Assembly: GCF_000876015.1 (NCBI RefSeq)
Contig: NZ_BBQM01000013.1
Location: 62,001 to 126,000 of the forward strand
DNA: 64,000 nt
From: Cupriavidus basilensis
Lineage (GTDB): Bacteria > Pseudomonadota > Gammaproteobacteria > Burkholderiales > Burkholderiaceae
Direction of reading: 5' to 3'
Shown in pieces: positions 41,879 to 50,983 of this stretch. How positions within the stretch are numbered: the stretch's first letter is position 1; each line of letters opens with the position of its first letter. A program made the position numbers and the translations under genes. The notes beneath the pieces were generated by a model, which did no database searches, was not told where the DNA came from, and saw only the letters and a program-made list of their open reading frames with translations.

Positions 41879-42847
41879 ATGCGGTCCCCAGTTTTCCAGA
41901 TGTTGTCCAGCATTCTCCTAGGCCTCACCCTCGGGCTCGCGGGCCAGGCGTGGTCGGCAAGCGGCGTGCCGCTGCGGCTCATCGTGCCCTACCCCGCCGG
42001 GGGACCCACCGATATCGTTGCCCGGACCGTCGCGCCGGCCTTGGGCGCGGCGCTCGACCAGACGGTGATCATCGACAACCGCGCCGGCGCGAGCGGCTCG
42101 ATCGGGGCCGGCACGGTGGCGCGCTCGGCCCCGGACGGCAACACGCTGCTCCTGAACACCTCGATCCACACCATCCTTCCGCATCTGACCAAGGTGCCGA
42201 ACGACGCGATCAAGGACTTCACGCCGCTCGCGCAGGTCAACAGCATTCCGTTCGTGCTGGTCGCAAACAAGGATCTGCCATACAAGACCGTGCCGGAGCT
42301 CATCGCTTACGCAAAGGCGCATCCGGGGCAGATCAACTTCGCCACCAACAGCGCGGGGTCTGCCTCGCATATGGCCGCGGAGCTGTTCGCGCGGGCCGCG
42401 GGCATCGAGATGCGGCACATTCCCTACAAGGGGAGCGCCCCGGCCCTTACCGACCTCGTGGGTGGCCAGGTGCAGATCATGTTCGAGCAGGGCCCCTCGG
42501 TCGCGCCCTTCCTGAAGAGCGGCCAGCTCCGCGCGCTTGCCGTCACGAGCCCCGCCCGCACGCTGAACAATCCCGAGCTTCCCACATTGGCGGAACTCGG
42601 CCTCAAGGATTTCAGCTACTCGAACTGGCAGGGCATCTGGGGCCCCGCGGGCCTCCCGCCCAACGTGACGAAACGCCTGGTCGACGCGCTGCAGAAGGCC
42701 CTGACCCAGCCCGAGGTGCAGCAGAAGCTCCGCGCGCTCGGCACGGAGCCCGCCAACCGGTACGGCAGCGATTTCGAGACGTTCGTGAAACAGCAGTTTG
42801 ACCAGCAAGGTACCCTGATCAAGAGCGCGGGTATCAAGATCGAATGA
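41879..42847 (+). CDS. Bug-family tripartite tricarboxylate transporter substrate-binding protein
   Basis: 322 aa. Signal peptide about residues 1-27 (GQAWSASG). Then VPLRLIVPYPAGGPTDIVARTVAPALG, VIIDNRAGASGSIGAGTVA and HIPYKGSAPALTDLVGGQVQIMFEQGP, all in pieces typical of Bug proteins. It is followed after 81 bp by the gamma-glutamyltransferase homologue, so it may bind the compound that enzyme cleaves. No TctAB membrane partner is nearby. The upstream promoter appears to be sigma-54 dependent. Confidence 0.9.
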   Translation: MRSPVFQMLSSILLGLTLGLAGQAWSASGVPLRLIVPYPAGGPTDIVARTVAPALGAALDQTVIIDNRAGASGSIGAGTVARSAPDGNTLLLNTSIHTILPHLTKVPNDAIKDFTPLAQVNSIPFVLVANKDLPYKTVPELIAYAKAHPGQINFATNSAGSASHMAAELFARAAGIEMRHIPYKGSAPALTDLVGGQVQIMFEQGPSVAPFLKSGQLRALAVTSPARTLNNPELPTLAELGLKDFSYSNWQGIWGPAGLPPNVTKRLVDALQKALTQPEVQQKLRALGTEPANRYGSDFETFVKQQFDQQGTLIKSAGIKIE

Positions 42848-42928
42848 CGGCCGTCACCGGCTGTTTTTCCTGTTCGAATTCCCGCCATCGAAGCCCGATG
42901 CGGGCAGCATGCAAAGGATCGAGGAGCT

Positions 42929-44686
42929 ATGTCGGTTGATTCCGTTTCCCAGTCGGGCTCGAGTGTCGAAAGCGCGTACAAGGCGGGCCGCGCCGTCATT
43001 GCCGCGCGCCGCCATTGCGTGTCGACCGGCCACTACCTCGCCACCCAGGCTGCCTTCCAGATACTCGAGGCGGGAGGCAACGCCATAGACGCCGGCGTCG
43101 CCGCGGGCCTGGTGCTCGGCGTGGTGCACAGCGACCAGGTGAACATCGCGGGCGTCGCGCCGATGATCATCTACCTCGCCAACCGCCGCGAAGTGGTGAC
43201 GATCGACGGCCTTGGCGTGTGGCCCGCGGCCGCGAGCCTCGAGCACATCAGGAAGGCGCATGGCGGCGAGATCCCCGAGGGCCTCCTCAGAACCGTGGTG
43301 CCGGCCGCGCCCGCGGCATTCATCAAGGCGCTCGGCGACTTCGGCACGCTTTCGTTCGGCACGGTCGCTTCTTTCGCCCTGCGCTTCGCCCGCGAAGGCT
43401 TCCTGATGTATCCGTTCATGCACGAGCAGTTGCAGATGGTGAAGCACAAGCTCGAGCGATGGCCGTCCAACCGCGACATCTACCTGCCCGGCGGGGACGT
43501 CCCCGCGGTGGGGGCGCTTTTCGTCCAGAGCGACCTTGCCGGCAGCATCCAGTATCTGATCGACGAAGAGCATGCCGCGCTGGCGCGTGGCGGCAGCCGG
43601 CTGGCGGGATTGCAGGCCGCGCGCGACGCCTTCTACAAGGGCGACATCGCGCAGAAGATAACCGGCTACCACGCCGCCCACGGGGGCTGGCTCACGCCCG
43701 AGGACATGGCGAACTTCGAGGTGAAGTTCGAACGGCCCGTGGTGACGCGCTACCACGACCTGGAAATCCATGCGTGCGGCTTCTGGTGCCAGGGACCGAC
43801 GCTGGGCCAGGCGCTGAACCTGCTCAAGGGTTTCGATCTCAAGCAGATGGGGCACAACACCCCGGCCTATATCCACCACGTCGCCGAAGCACTCAAGCTG
43901 GTCTTCGCGGACCGGGAGGCATTCTATGGCGATCCGCGATTCAACGACACGCCGGCCGACTGGCTGCTGTCCGACCGCTATGCCGACGAAAGGCGCAAGC
44001 TCATCCGCGAGGACCGCGCCTGGCCCGGTCTTCCGCCATCGGGGGCGAACACCCGGCCGGCCGCCAGCGGCGACCCCGGTGGCCAGGCAGGCGGCCCGTT
44101 CGATACGTCCTGCGTCACCGTGGTCGACCACGCCGGCAACGCGATCTGCATCGCCCCGAGCGACGTGTGCAGCGACACCCCGGTCATCCCGGGAACGGGC
44201 CTCGCGCCATCTTCGCGCGGCTCGCAGTCCTGGGCGCTGAGCGGGCACGCCTCCTGCCTCGCCCCGGGGAAGCGGCCCCGGCTCACGCCAAGTCCGGCCC
44301 TGGTCATGCGGCCCGGAAAAATGGTCATGCCCATCGGCAGCCCGGGCGGCGACAGCCAGACGCAGGCCAATATCCAGGTCCTTCTCAATATGGAAGTCTT
44401 CGGCATGGATCCGCAGACCGCCATCGAAGCCCCGCGCTTCATCACGTACAGCCATCCGGACTCGTTTTCCCCGCACAAGGCCTTTCCCGGCCGGCTCTGC
44501 CTGGAAGGCCGCATCGCGCAGGCCACGGCGCAGGCGCTTTCGGACCTGGGGCATGAGGTGGTCATCTGGCCGGACCGCCTCTGGCGCGCGGGCGGGGTCT
44601 GCACGGTGCGGCACGACCTCGAGCGCGGCGTGTACGAAGCCGGCGCGGATCCCCGGCGGGCCGCTTCGTCGGCGCTCGGCTGGTAA
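42929..44686 (+). CDS. Gamma-glutamyltransferase family protein (Ntn hydrolase precursor)
   Basis: 585 aa. Ntn-fold precursor with AAFQILEAGGNAIDAGVAAGLVLGVV near residues 40-65 and the autoprocessing junction GPFDTSCVTVVDHAGNAI. Thr393 would be the new N-terminus and nucleophile of the small subunit. SPALVMRPGKMVMPIGSPGGDSQ supplies the GSPGG oxyanion motif. No signal peptide is evident, so it is probably cytosolic. Known enzymes cleave gamma-glutamyl amides (glutathione, gamma-glutamylamides) or act as cephalosporin acylases. The DTS in place of the usual TTH after the nucleophile suggests a divergent substrate range. Confidence 0.88.
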   Translation: MSVDSVSQSGSSVESAYKAGRAVIAARRHCVSTGHYLATQAAFQILEAGGNAIDAGVAAGLVLGVVHSDQVNIAGVAPMIIYLANRREVVTIDGLGVWPAAASLEHIRKAHGGEIPEGLLRTVVPAAPAAFIKALGDFGTLSFGTVASFALRFAREGFLMYPFMHEQLQMVKHKLERWPSNRDIYLPGGDVPAVGALFVQSDLAGSIQYLIDEEHAALARGGSRLAGLQAARDAFYKGDIAQKITGYHAAHGGWLTPEDMANFEVKFERPVVTRYHDLEIHACGFWCQGPTLGQALNLLKGFDLKQMGHNTPAYIHHVAEALKLVFADREAFYGDPRFNDTPADWLLSDRYADERRKLIREDRAWPGLPPSGANTRPAASGDPGGQAGGPFDTSCVTVVDHAGNAICIAPSDVCSDTPVIPGTGLAPSSRGSQSWALSGHASCLAPGKRPRLTPSPALVMRPGKMVMPIGSPGGDSQTQANIQVLLNMEVFGMDPQTAIEAPRFITYSHPDSFSPHKAFPGRLCLEGRIAQATAQALSDLGHEVVIWPDRLWRAGGVCTVRHDLERGVYEAGADPRRAASSALGW

Positions 44687-44782
44687 GGCCGGGACCGGAC
44701 GCGCGCGGGGCGTCGGGAGGTCAACCCTTCGGGCTGGCTTCCCGACGCCGGGGCGCGGCAGCCACCGCGGCCCGTTCGTCGC

Positions 44783-45673
44783 TTACCTGAAGACGATCGT
44801 CTTGTTGCCGTTCAGGAATACGCGGCTCTCGATATGGAATTTCACGGCGCGCGCGAGCGCCACCTTTTCGGAGTCCCGTCCGGCCGCGACCAGCAGGTCG
44901 GGGCCAAAGACGTGATCGACGCGCTCCACGACCTGTTCGATGATGGGACCCTCGTCGAGGTCGCCGGTGACGTAGTGCGCCGTTGCGCCGATCAGCTTCA
45001 CGCCGCGCTCGTATGCCTGGTGATACGGCTTCGCGCCCTTGAACCCGGGCAGGAACGAGTGGTGGATGTTGATGGCTTTGCCGGACAGCGCGCGGCACAG
45101 CTCGTCCGACAGCACCTGCATGTAGCGCGCCAGCACCACCAGCTCGCTGCGCGTCTGCGCGACGAGCTGCAGCAGCCTGGCTTCCTGTTCCGACTTCGTC
45201 TCGGGCGTCACGGGCAGGACGTGGAACGGGATGTCGTGCCGCTCCACGAGATGCCTGAGGGCCTCGTGGTTCGACACCACCGCGGTGATGGTCATGGGCA
45301 GCTCTCCCGTCCGCTGGCGATACAGCAGATCTTCCAGGCAGTGGTCGAACTTCGACACCATCACGAGGACCCGCGCCCGCTCGTCCCGGGACCGCAGGTT
45401 CCACTCCATGTCGAAACGTGCCGCGGTCGCCTTGAACGCGTCGCGCAGCTCCTCCAGCGAGGGCGCCGGAGTGGTGTCCGTGCGGAACACGACCCGGGAA
45501 AAGTAGCGGCCCTGGTTCTCGTCGTCGTACTGGGCCATCTCCGTGATGTTGCAGCCCCGGTCCGCAAGGAAGTTGCCGATGGCGGCGACGATGCCGCGCG
45601 TGCCGGGACACGCCACCTTGAGCACATAGGAGCTGGGGACGGACGCTTGGCGTGCTGGGGAATGGGATTGCAT
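44783..45673 (-). CDS. purU: Formyltetrahydrofolate deformylase
   Basis: 296 aa. An N-terminal ACT domain (LKVACPGTRGIVAAIGNFLADRGCNI) precedes a formyltransferase-like domain. That domain carries INIHHSFLPGFKGAKPYHQAYERG and ATAHYVTGDLDEGPII, with the catalytic Asn-His-Asp set of this family. PurU hydrolyses 10-formyl-THF to formate and THF. It is divergent from the dimethylglycine-dehydrogenase-like gene, so it probably drains the one-carbon units formed by demethylation and recycles THF. That arrangement is known in bacterial sarcosine and glycine-betaine degradation. Confidence 0.95.
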   Translation of the reverse strand: MQSHSPARQASVPSSYVLKVACPGTRGIVAAIGNFLADRGCNITEMAQYDDENQGRYFSRVVFRTDTTPAPSLEELRDAFKATAARFDMEWNLRSRDERARVLVMVSKFDHCLEDLLYRQRTGELPMTITAVVSNHEALRHLVERHDIPFHVLPVTPETKSEQEARLLQLVAQTRSELVVLARYMQVLSDELCRALSGKAINIHHSFLPGFKGAKPYHQAYERGVKLIGATAHYVTGDLDEGPIIEQVVERVDHVFGPDLLVAAGRDSEKVALARAVKFHIESRVFLNGNKTIVFR

Positions 45674-45937
45674 GGGCGTTGGCGGATGAAAGAGGGTTGG
45701 TCGGCCGAATTTTTTTGATTCCTTGTGTGAAAAAAATATATCACTAAATTTTTATTGCGAGAAGTTTTTTGTAGATTTATAGTCATCAAAAGAAATTCTG
45801 GACCTGACCAACGCAACATCCGCGCCCGCGGCATGCGCCCGGGGACCGCGTGGAACGGTGCCCGGCAAGGCATCTTCCGGGAGCGCGGCGTGGTGAAGCC
45901 TTGCGTCGGGACTTCTCGGAACCACAAGGATCCATTC

Positions 45938-48388
45938 ATGGCAAACAGAGTTCCTGCCCAGGCAGAAGTCGTCATCGTCGGTGGCGGTATCGTGGGATGC
46001 TCGATCGCATACCACCTGACCAGGCTCGGCATCACCGATGTCGTCCTGCTCGAGCGCAGGCAGCTGACTTGCGGCACGACCTGGCACGCCGCCGGCCTCA
46101 TCGGCCAGTTGCGGAACAGCCGGCAAATGACGGAACTGGCAAAGTACACGTCCGACCTGCTCTACGAGCTCGAGCGCGAAACCGGGCAGGCCACCGGCTT
46201 CAAGCAGAATGGCTCGATCAGCCTGGCGCTCAATGCGGCCCGCTTCGAAGAGCTCAGGCGCGGCGCGTCGATGGCGAAGAACTTCGGCCTCGATGTGCAG
46301 GTCGTCGGCCCGTCCGACATCAAGGGGCTGTGGCCCATGCTCGACCTCAAGGACGCGGTGGGCGGCGTGTTCCTGCCCAAGGACGGGCAGGCAAACCCCA
46401 CCGACATCACCCAGGCCTTCGCCAAGGGGGCCCGCATGCGCGGCGCCAAGGTCGTGGAGAACCTGAAGGTCGAGAAGCTGCTCGTCGAGAACGGCAAGGC
46501 GGTCGGCGTGCAGACCGAAGAAGGCGTCATCAAGGCCGGCACCGTGGTGCTTGCCGCCGGCATGTGGTCCCGGGAGCTGGCGGCGCAGGTCGGCGTGTCG
46601 ATCCCGCTCCATGCCGCGGAGCACTTCTACATCGTGACCGAAGCCATCGACGGCCTGCCCGGCAATCTTCCGGTCCTGCGCGTGCCCGACGAATGCGCCT
46701 ACTACAAGGAAGACGCCGGGAAACTCCTGCTGGGCGCGTTCGAACCCGTGGCGAAGCCCTGGGGGATGAAGGGCATCCCCGAGGATTTCTGCTTCGATGC
46801 CCTGCCCGACGACTTCGACCACTTCGAGCCGATCCTGACGAGCGCCGCGGAGCGGGTTCCCGTCCTGCAGACCACCGGGATCAAGACCTTCTTCAACGGC
46901 CCGGAGAGCTTCACGCCCGACGACCGGTATCTGCTGGGCGAAACCGCGGAGGTCAAGGACCTCTTCGTTGCCTGCGGATTCAACTCCATCGGCATCCAGA
47001 GCTCCGGCGGCGCGGGCAAGGCGCTCGCCGAATGGATCCGCGACCGCCGGCCGCCGGTCGACCTGTCCGACGTGGACGTGCGCCGCATGCATCCCTTCCA
47101 GGGCACGCGAACCTATCTTCGCGAGCGCACGACCGAGACCCTCGGCCTGCTCTACGCGATGCACTGGCCGTTCCGCCAGTTCGAAACCGCCCGCGGCGCC
47201 CGCCGCTCGCCCCTGCACGACCGCCTCGTGGCGGCGGGCGCGGTCATGGGCGAAGTGTCCGGCTGGGAACGCGCGAACTGGTACGCCGAGCCGGGCGCGC
47301 AGGCCAAGTACGCGTATTCGTGGGGACCGCAGAACTGGTCCGAGAACGCCGCGCGCGAATGCCGCGCGGTCCGCGACGCGGTCGCGCTGTTCGATCAGAC
47401 GTCGTTCGCCAAATTCCTCGTGCAGGGTCCCGATGCGACGCGGGCGCTGAACCGGATCTCGGTGTCCGATGTCGACGTCCCCGTGGGCAAGATGGTGTAC
47501 ACCCAGTGGCTCAACCCGCACGGCGGCATCGAGGCGGACCTGACCATCACCCGCACCGGCCCCCGGTCCTACCTCGTCGTGACCGCCGGCGCCACGCAGA
47601 CCAGGGACTTCTCCTGGCTCGAGCGGAACATTCCCGCCGACTGCCGCTGCGTCGCCACCGACGTGTCTTCCGGCATGGCGGTCCTTGGCGTCATGGGGCC
47701 GAACGCGCGCGCGCTGTTGCAGAAGGTTTCGGAAGAGGACCTCTCCAACGAGGCGTTCCCCTTCGCCACCTCCCGGGAAATCCAGATCGGATACGCGCGC
47801 GTGCGGGCCAGCCGGATCACGTTCGTCGGGGAGCTCGGATGGGAACTCTATATCCCGACCGAGTTCGCCCTGCATGTGTTCGAGACGCTCAGCGCCGCGG
47901 GCGGCGAATTCGGCCTCACCCTGGCCGGCTACCACGCCATGAACAGCTGCCGCACCGAGAAGGGCTACCGGCATTGGGGGCATGACCTCACCATCGAGGA
48001 CAACCCGCTCGAAGCGGGCCTCGGCTTCTGCGTGGCATGGGAAAAGCCGGGCGGCTTCATTGGCGACGACGCCCTGCGGCAGGCCAGGGCGGCCGGTCCG
48101 CTCAAGAGGCGGCTGGTCCAGTTCCAGCTGGCGGACCCGGGCAAGCTTCTCCATCACGAAGAACCGATCTGGTGCGATGGCAGGATCGTCGGCTCGATTA
48201 CCTCCGGCATGTTCGGACACCGCCTCGGCGCCTCGCTGGGCATGGGGTATGTGACGAACCCCGACGGCGTCACCGCGGACTGGCTCGCGCGGAACACCTT
48301 CGAGATCGAAGTGGCGTGGCAGCGCATCCCCGCACAGGCGAGCCTGTCGCCCTTCTACGACCCCAGGAACCTGCGCATCAAGTGCTAG
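45938..48388 (+). CDS. Dimethylglycine/sarcosine dehydrogenase-like flavoprotein (DAO + GcvT domains)
   Basis: 816 aa. An N-terminal FAD domain (VVIVGGGIVGCSIAYHL, residues 10-26) carries GTTWHAAG. His50 there matches the covalent-FAD histidine of dimethylglycine and sarcosine dehydrogenases. The FAO-type central domain is followed by a C-terminal GcvT aminomethyltransferase domain (GPNARALLQKVS, GELGWELYIPTEFA, EKGYRHWGHDLT) that binds THF and traps formaldehyde as methylene-THF. It is followed by etfB and etfA, its likely electron acceptors. The ATG at 45938 was chosen from an upstream AAGGA and the position of the Rossmann motif. It demethylates an N-methyl amino acid; which one is not visible. 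Confidence 0.92.
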   Translation: MANRVPAQAEVVIVGGGIVGCSIAYHLTRLGITDVVLLERRQLTCGTTWHAAGLIGQLRNSRQMTELAKYTSDLLYELERETGQATGFKQNGSISLALNAARFEELRRGASMAKNFGLDVQVVGPSDIKGLWPMLDLKDAVGGVFLPKDGQANPTDITQAFAKGARMRGAKVVENLKVEKLLVENGKAVGVQTEEGVIKAGTVVLAAGMWSRELAAQVGVSIPLHAAEHFYIVTEAIDGLPGNLPVLRVPDECAYYKEDAGKLLLGAFEPVAKPWGMKGIPEDFCFDALPDDFDHFEPILTSAAERVPVLQTTGIKTFFNGPESFTPDDRYLLGETAEVKDLFVACGFNSIGIQSSGGAGKALAEWIRDRRPPVDLSDVDVRRMHPFQGTRTYLRERTTETLGLLYAMHWPFRQFETARGARRSPLHDRLVAAGAVMGEVSGWERANWYAEPGAQAKYAYSWGPQNWSENAARECRAVRDAVALFDQTSFAKFLVQGPDATRALNRISVSDVDVPVGKMVYTQWLNPHGGIEADLTITRTGPRSYLVVTAGATQTRDFSWLERNIPADCRCVATDVSSGMAVLGVMGPNARALLQKVSEEDLSNEAFPFATSREIQIGYARVRASRITFVGELGWELYIPTEFALHVFETLSAAGGEFGLTLAGYHAMNSCRTEKGYRHWGHDLTIEDNPLEAGLGFCVAWEKPGGFIGDDALRQARAAGPLKRRLVQFQLADPGKLLHHEEPIWCDGRIVGSITSGMFGHRLGASLGMGYVTNPDGVTADWLARNTFEIEVAWQRIPAQASLSPFYDPRNLRIKC

Positions 48389-48450
48389 GGAACAGCCTCG
48401 ATCCACGTACTCAACCTACTCAACGTATTCCACGTATGACGGTGCAACAG

Positions 48451-49200
48451 ATGAAAGTCCTGGTTGGCGTGAAGAGGGTGGTGGACTTCAACGTGAACGT
48501 CCGTGTCAGGTCCGACCGCTCCGGCGTGGACACCGACAACGTCAAGATGTCCATCAACCCGTTTGACGAAGTGGCCGTGGAGCAGGCCGTGCGCCTCAAG
48601 GAGGCCGGCGCCGCCGCCGAGGTCATCGTCTTCTCCGTGGGCCCCGACCGCGCGGCCGAGACGATACGCACGGCCCTGGCGATGGGCGCGGATCGCGGAA
48701 TCCTGGTGCAGACGGACCAGGCCACGGAACCGCTGGCCGTGGCGAAGGTGATCGCGGCCCTGGTGGCGCGGGAAGCGCCGCGGCTCGTGCTCCTGGGGAA
48801 GCAGGCCATCGATGACGACTGCAACCAGACCGCGCAGATGGCGGCCGGGCTGCTGGGATGGCCTCAAGGCACGTCGGCCTCGGCATTGCGCCTTGCCGGG
48901 GATGTCCTGCAGGTCACGCGAGAGGTCGACGCGGGCACCGAGGAACTCGAACTGGCGTTGCCGGCGGTGGTCTCCGTGGACCTGCGCCTCAACGATCCCA
49001 GGCATGCGTCGCTGCCGAGCATCATGAAGGCCAGGAAGAAAGAGATCGCGTCCGTGACGCCGGACAGCCTCGGTGTCGACGCGGCGCCGCGCCTGTCCGT
49101 CCTGGAAGTGCGCCCGCCGGAAGAACGCAAGGCCGGACGGAAAGTCCGCGGCGTTGCCGAACTGGCCAGTGAAATCAGCGCCGTTCTGGAGGACGCATGA
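48451..49200 (+). CDS. etfB: Electron transfer flavoprotein beta subunit
   Basis: 249 aa, matching the common EtfB length when started at the ATG at 48451 (KVLVGVKRVVDFNVNVRV). Family blocks NPFDEVAVEQAVRLKEAG, GKQAIDDDCNQTAQM and the EtfB signature VTREVDAGTEELELALPAVVSVDLRLN are present. It holds AMP and, with EtfA, passes electrons from flavin dehydrogenases to ETF-quinone oxidoreductase. It is placed directly after the demethylase gene (62 bp) and coupled to etfA (ATGA overlap). An in-frame ATG at 48436 would add five residues. The set is probably a dedicated copy rather than the housekeeping ETF. Confidence 0.94.
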   Translation: MKVLVGVKRVVDFNVNVRVRSDRSGVDTDNVKMSINPFDEVAVEQAVRLKEAGAAAEVIVFSVGPDRAAETIRTALAMGADRGILVQTDQATEPLAVAKVIAALVAREAPRLVLLGKQAIDDDCNQTAQMAAGLLGWPQGTSASALRLAGDVLQVTREVDAGTEELELALPAVVSVDLRLNDPRHASLPSIMKARKKEIASVTPDSLGVDAAPRLSVLEVRPPEERKAGRKVRGVAELASEISAVLEDA

Positions 49201-50141
49201 TGGCCGCACTCGTCTTTGCCGAGACCGGCGCGGGAGGACTGAATCCCGCCACGCGCAACGCCGTCACTGCCGCGCGGCAGATGAGCGCCGACGTCGATAT
49301 CCTGGTCTGCGGCGCGGACTGCCGCGCGGCGGCCGGGCAGGCGGCGCATCTCCAGGGCGTTCGGCGCGTCCTCCAGGCGCAGGCCGCGTCGCTGGCGAAC
49401 CAGCTTCCCGAGGACGTGGCGCCGCTGCTCGTGACGCTTGCCGCCGATTACGACTACATCGTCGCCGCCGCGACCAGCGCCGGCAAGAATGTCCTTCCCA
49501 GGGCGGCCGCGCTGCTCGACGTCTCGCAGATTTCGGAGATCAGCGCGGTCGTCTCTCCCGATACGTTCGAGCGCCCGGTCTACGCGGGCAATGCCAACGC
49601 CGTGGTGCGCTCGGCCGACGCGAAAAAGGTCGTCACCGTCCGCGCCACCAGATTCGCCCCGGCGGGCCAGTCCGACGTCGCCGCCGAGATCGTCCCGCTG
49701 TCGTGGAACGAAGGCCCGGGACTCGCGAAGTTCATCCGCGGCACCGCGACGGCGAGCGGCCGTCCGGAACTCACCACGGCCTCGGTCGTGGTGTCCGGGG
49801 GACGCGGCATGGCCTCCAGGGAGAACTTCCGGCTGCTGGAGTCCCTCGCGGACAAGCTCAACGCGGCGATAGGCGCTTCGCGCGCGGCGGTCGATGCCGG
49901 CTTCGCGCCCAGCGACGCGCAGGTGGGGCAGACCGGGAAGGTCGTCGCCGCGGACCTGTACATTGCCGTCGGCATCTCAGGCGCGATTCAGCACCTCGCC
50001 GGCATGAAGGATTCGAAGACCATCGTGGCCATCAACAAGGATGCCGACGCGCCCATCTTCCAGGTGGCCGACATCGGCCTGGTGGGCGATCTGTTTGACG
50101 TCTTGCCTGCCCTGACGCAGGCGCTGGACGCCGCGGGCTAG
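49197..50141 (+). CDS. etfA: Electron transfer flavoprotein alpha subunit
   Basis: 314 aa. N-terminal nucleotide-like domain and C-terminal FAD domain with [67 protein letters not shown] and [22 protein letters not shown] (pieces), the EtfA signature. It begins with tandem ATGs at 49197/49200, overlapping etfB. It carries the redox FAD that accepts electrons from the flavoenzyme encoded upstream. The gene is followed by a 66-bp gap and then a convergent regulator. Confidence 0.95.
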   Translation: MMAALVFAETGAGGLNPATRNAVTAARQMSADVDILVCGADCRAAAGQAAHLQGVRRVLQAQAASLANQLPEDVAPLLVTLAADYDYIVAAATSAGKNVLPRAAALLDVSQISEISAVVSPDTFERPVYAGNANAVVRSADAKKVVTVRATRFAPAGQSDVAAEIVPLSWNEGPGLAKFIRGTATASGRPELTTASVVVSGGRGMASRENFRLLESLADKLNAAIGASRAAVDAGFAPSDAQVGQTGKVVAADLYIAVGISGAIQHLAGMKDSKTIVAINKDADAPIFQVADIGLVGDLFDVLPALTQALDAAG

Positions 50142-50207
50142 CGGGTCGGGGAAGGGGTGGGGAAGGGGCGCAGAAGGGACGTGGGGTGGCCCCCTGGAAA
50201 TGCCGGT

Positions 50208-50816
50208 TCAGTACGTGGGTGGCGCGATCACCCACACCACCACCGCCTCGATCCTGCCGCGATTCGCCCAGCGGAACGGCTCGCGCTCGATGCGGAAACT
50301 GTCGCCGGCATTGAGCTCGAAGAAGTGCTCGCCGATCCAGACGTCGAGCCGTCCCTTCACGAGATAGCCCTCTTCCTCCGTATCGCGCAGGCTCGGCTCC
50401 AGCAGCATCGCTCCCGGCTCGAATGTGCTGAGGAACATCTCGAACGAACCGCCGATGTTCGGCGACAGCAGTTCTTCGACAAGGCCGTCCGTGACGGTGC
50501 CCAGCCGCCGCCGCGAGCCGGCGCGCTGGACCCGCCCCACTTCCGCGGCCGGCTTCGATTCGCTCACGAAGAACCAGCCGAGCGGCACCCCCAGCGTCAG
50601 CGCCACCCGCTTGAGGTCCGAGATGGACATTTCGGCGCGCCCTCTTTCCAGCTGGCTCATGAAGCTCGTCGAGCGGCCCGCCGCTCCGGCGAGGTCCGCC
50701 AGGGTCTTCCCCCTGGCCTTGCGCAGCTTGCGAATCTCCGCGCCCAGCGCAGCGGTATCCAGCACGGGCCCGTCGGCCTGTTCAACGACATTCATGGCTT
50801 GCGGATGTTCTGGCAT
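50208..50816 (-). CDS. XRE-family regulator with C-terminal cupin domain
   Basis: 202 aa if started at 50816. HTH_3 domain: LRKARGKTLADLAGAAGRSTSFMSQLERGRAEMSISDLKRVA (pieces, residues 30-75). A cupin_2 sensor follows, with EEGYLVKGRLDVWIGEHFFELNAGDSFRIE. This PuuR/SutR-like architecture often controls amine or amino-acid catabolism. Candidate starts are MPEH at 50816 and MNVV at 50795; an ATG at 50861 lies inside the operator dyad and was rejected. It is convergent with etfA and probably regulates the demethylation genes and itself. Confidence 0.88.
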   Translation of the reverse strand: MPEHPQAMNVVEQADGPVLDTAALGAEIRKLRKARGKTLADLAGAAGRSTSFMSQLERGRAEMSISDLKRVALTLGVPLGWFFVSESKPAAEVGRVQRAGSRRRLGTVTDGLVEELLSPNIGGSFEMFLSTFEPGAMLLEPSLRDTEEEGYLVKGRLDVWIGEHFFELNAGDSFRIEREPFRWANRGRIEAVVVWVIAPPTY

Positions 50817-50849
50817 GGTTCGTTCGAGCCCCACGGAGAGAGCCACCCT

Positions 50850-50881
50850 GAATTTTTCCATTTTTTCGGATGGAAAAATTC
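50850..50881. promoter_or_regulatory. Perfect 12-bp inverted repeat, candidate operator of the XRE-cupin gene
   Basis: GAATTTTTCCAT (50850-50861) and ATGGAAAAATTC (50870-50881) are exact reverse complements with an 8-bp spacer. They lie 34 bp before the XRE-cupin start and 103 bp before the end of the divergent-side LysR gene. An autoregulatory site is the simplest reading. Confidence 0.7.
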
Positions 50882-50983
50882 TACTCCATTTTTTTACCCA
50901 CAAAGATTCCTGGCACCTTCCCGGCGTCTGCCCGCTCGATTCGCGCCCGGCCGCCAGGCCTCGCCTTGTTCACATTCGCCGGA

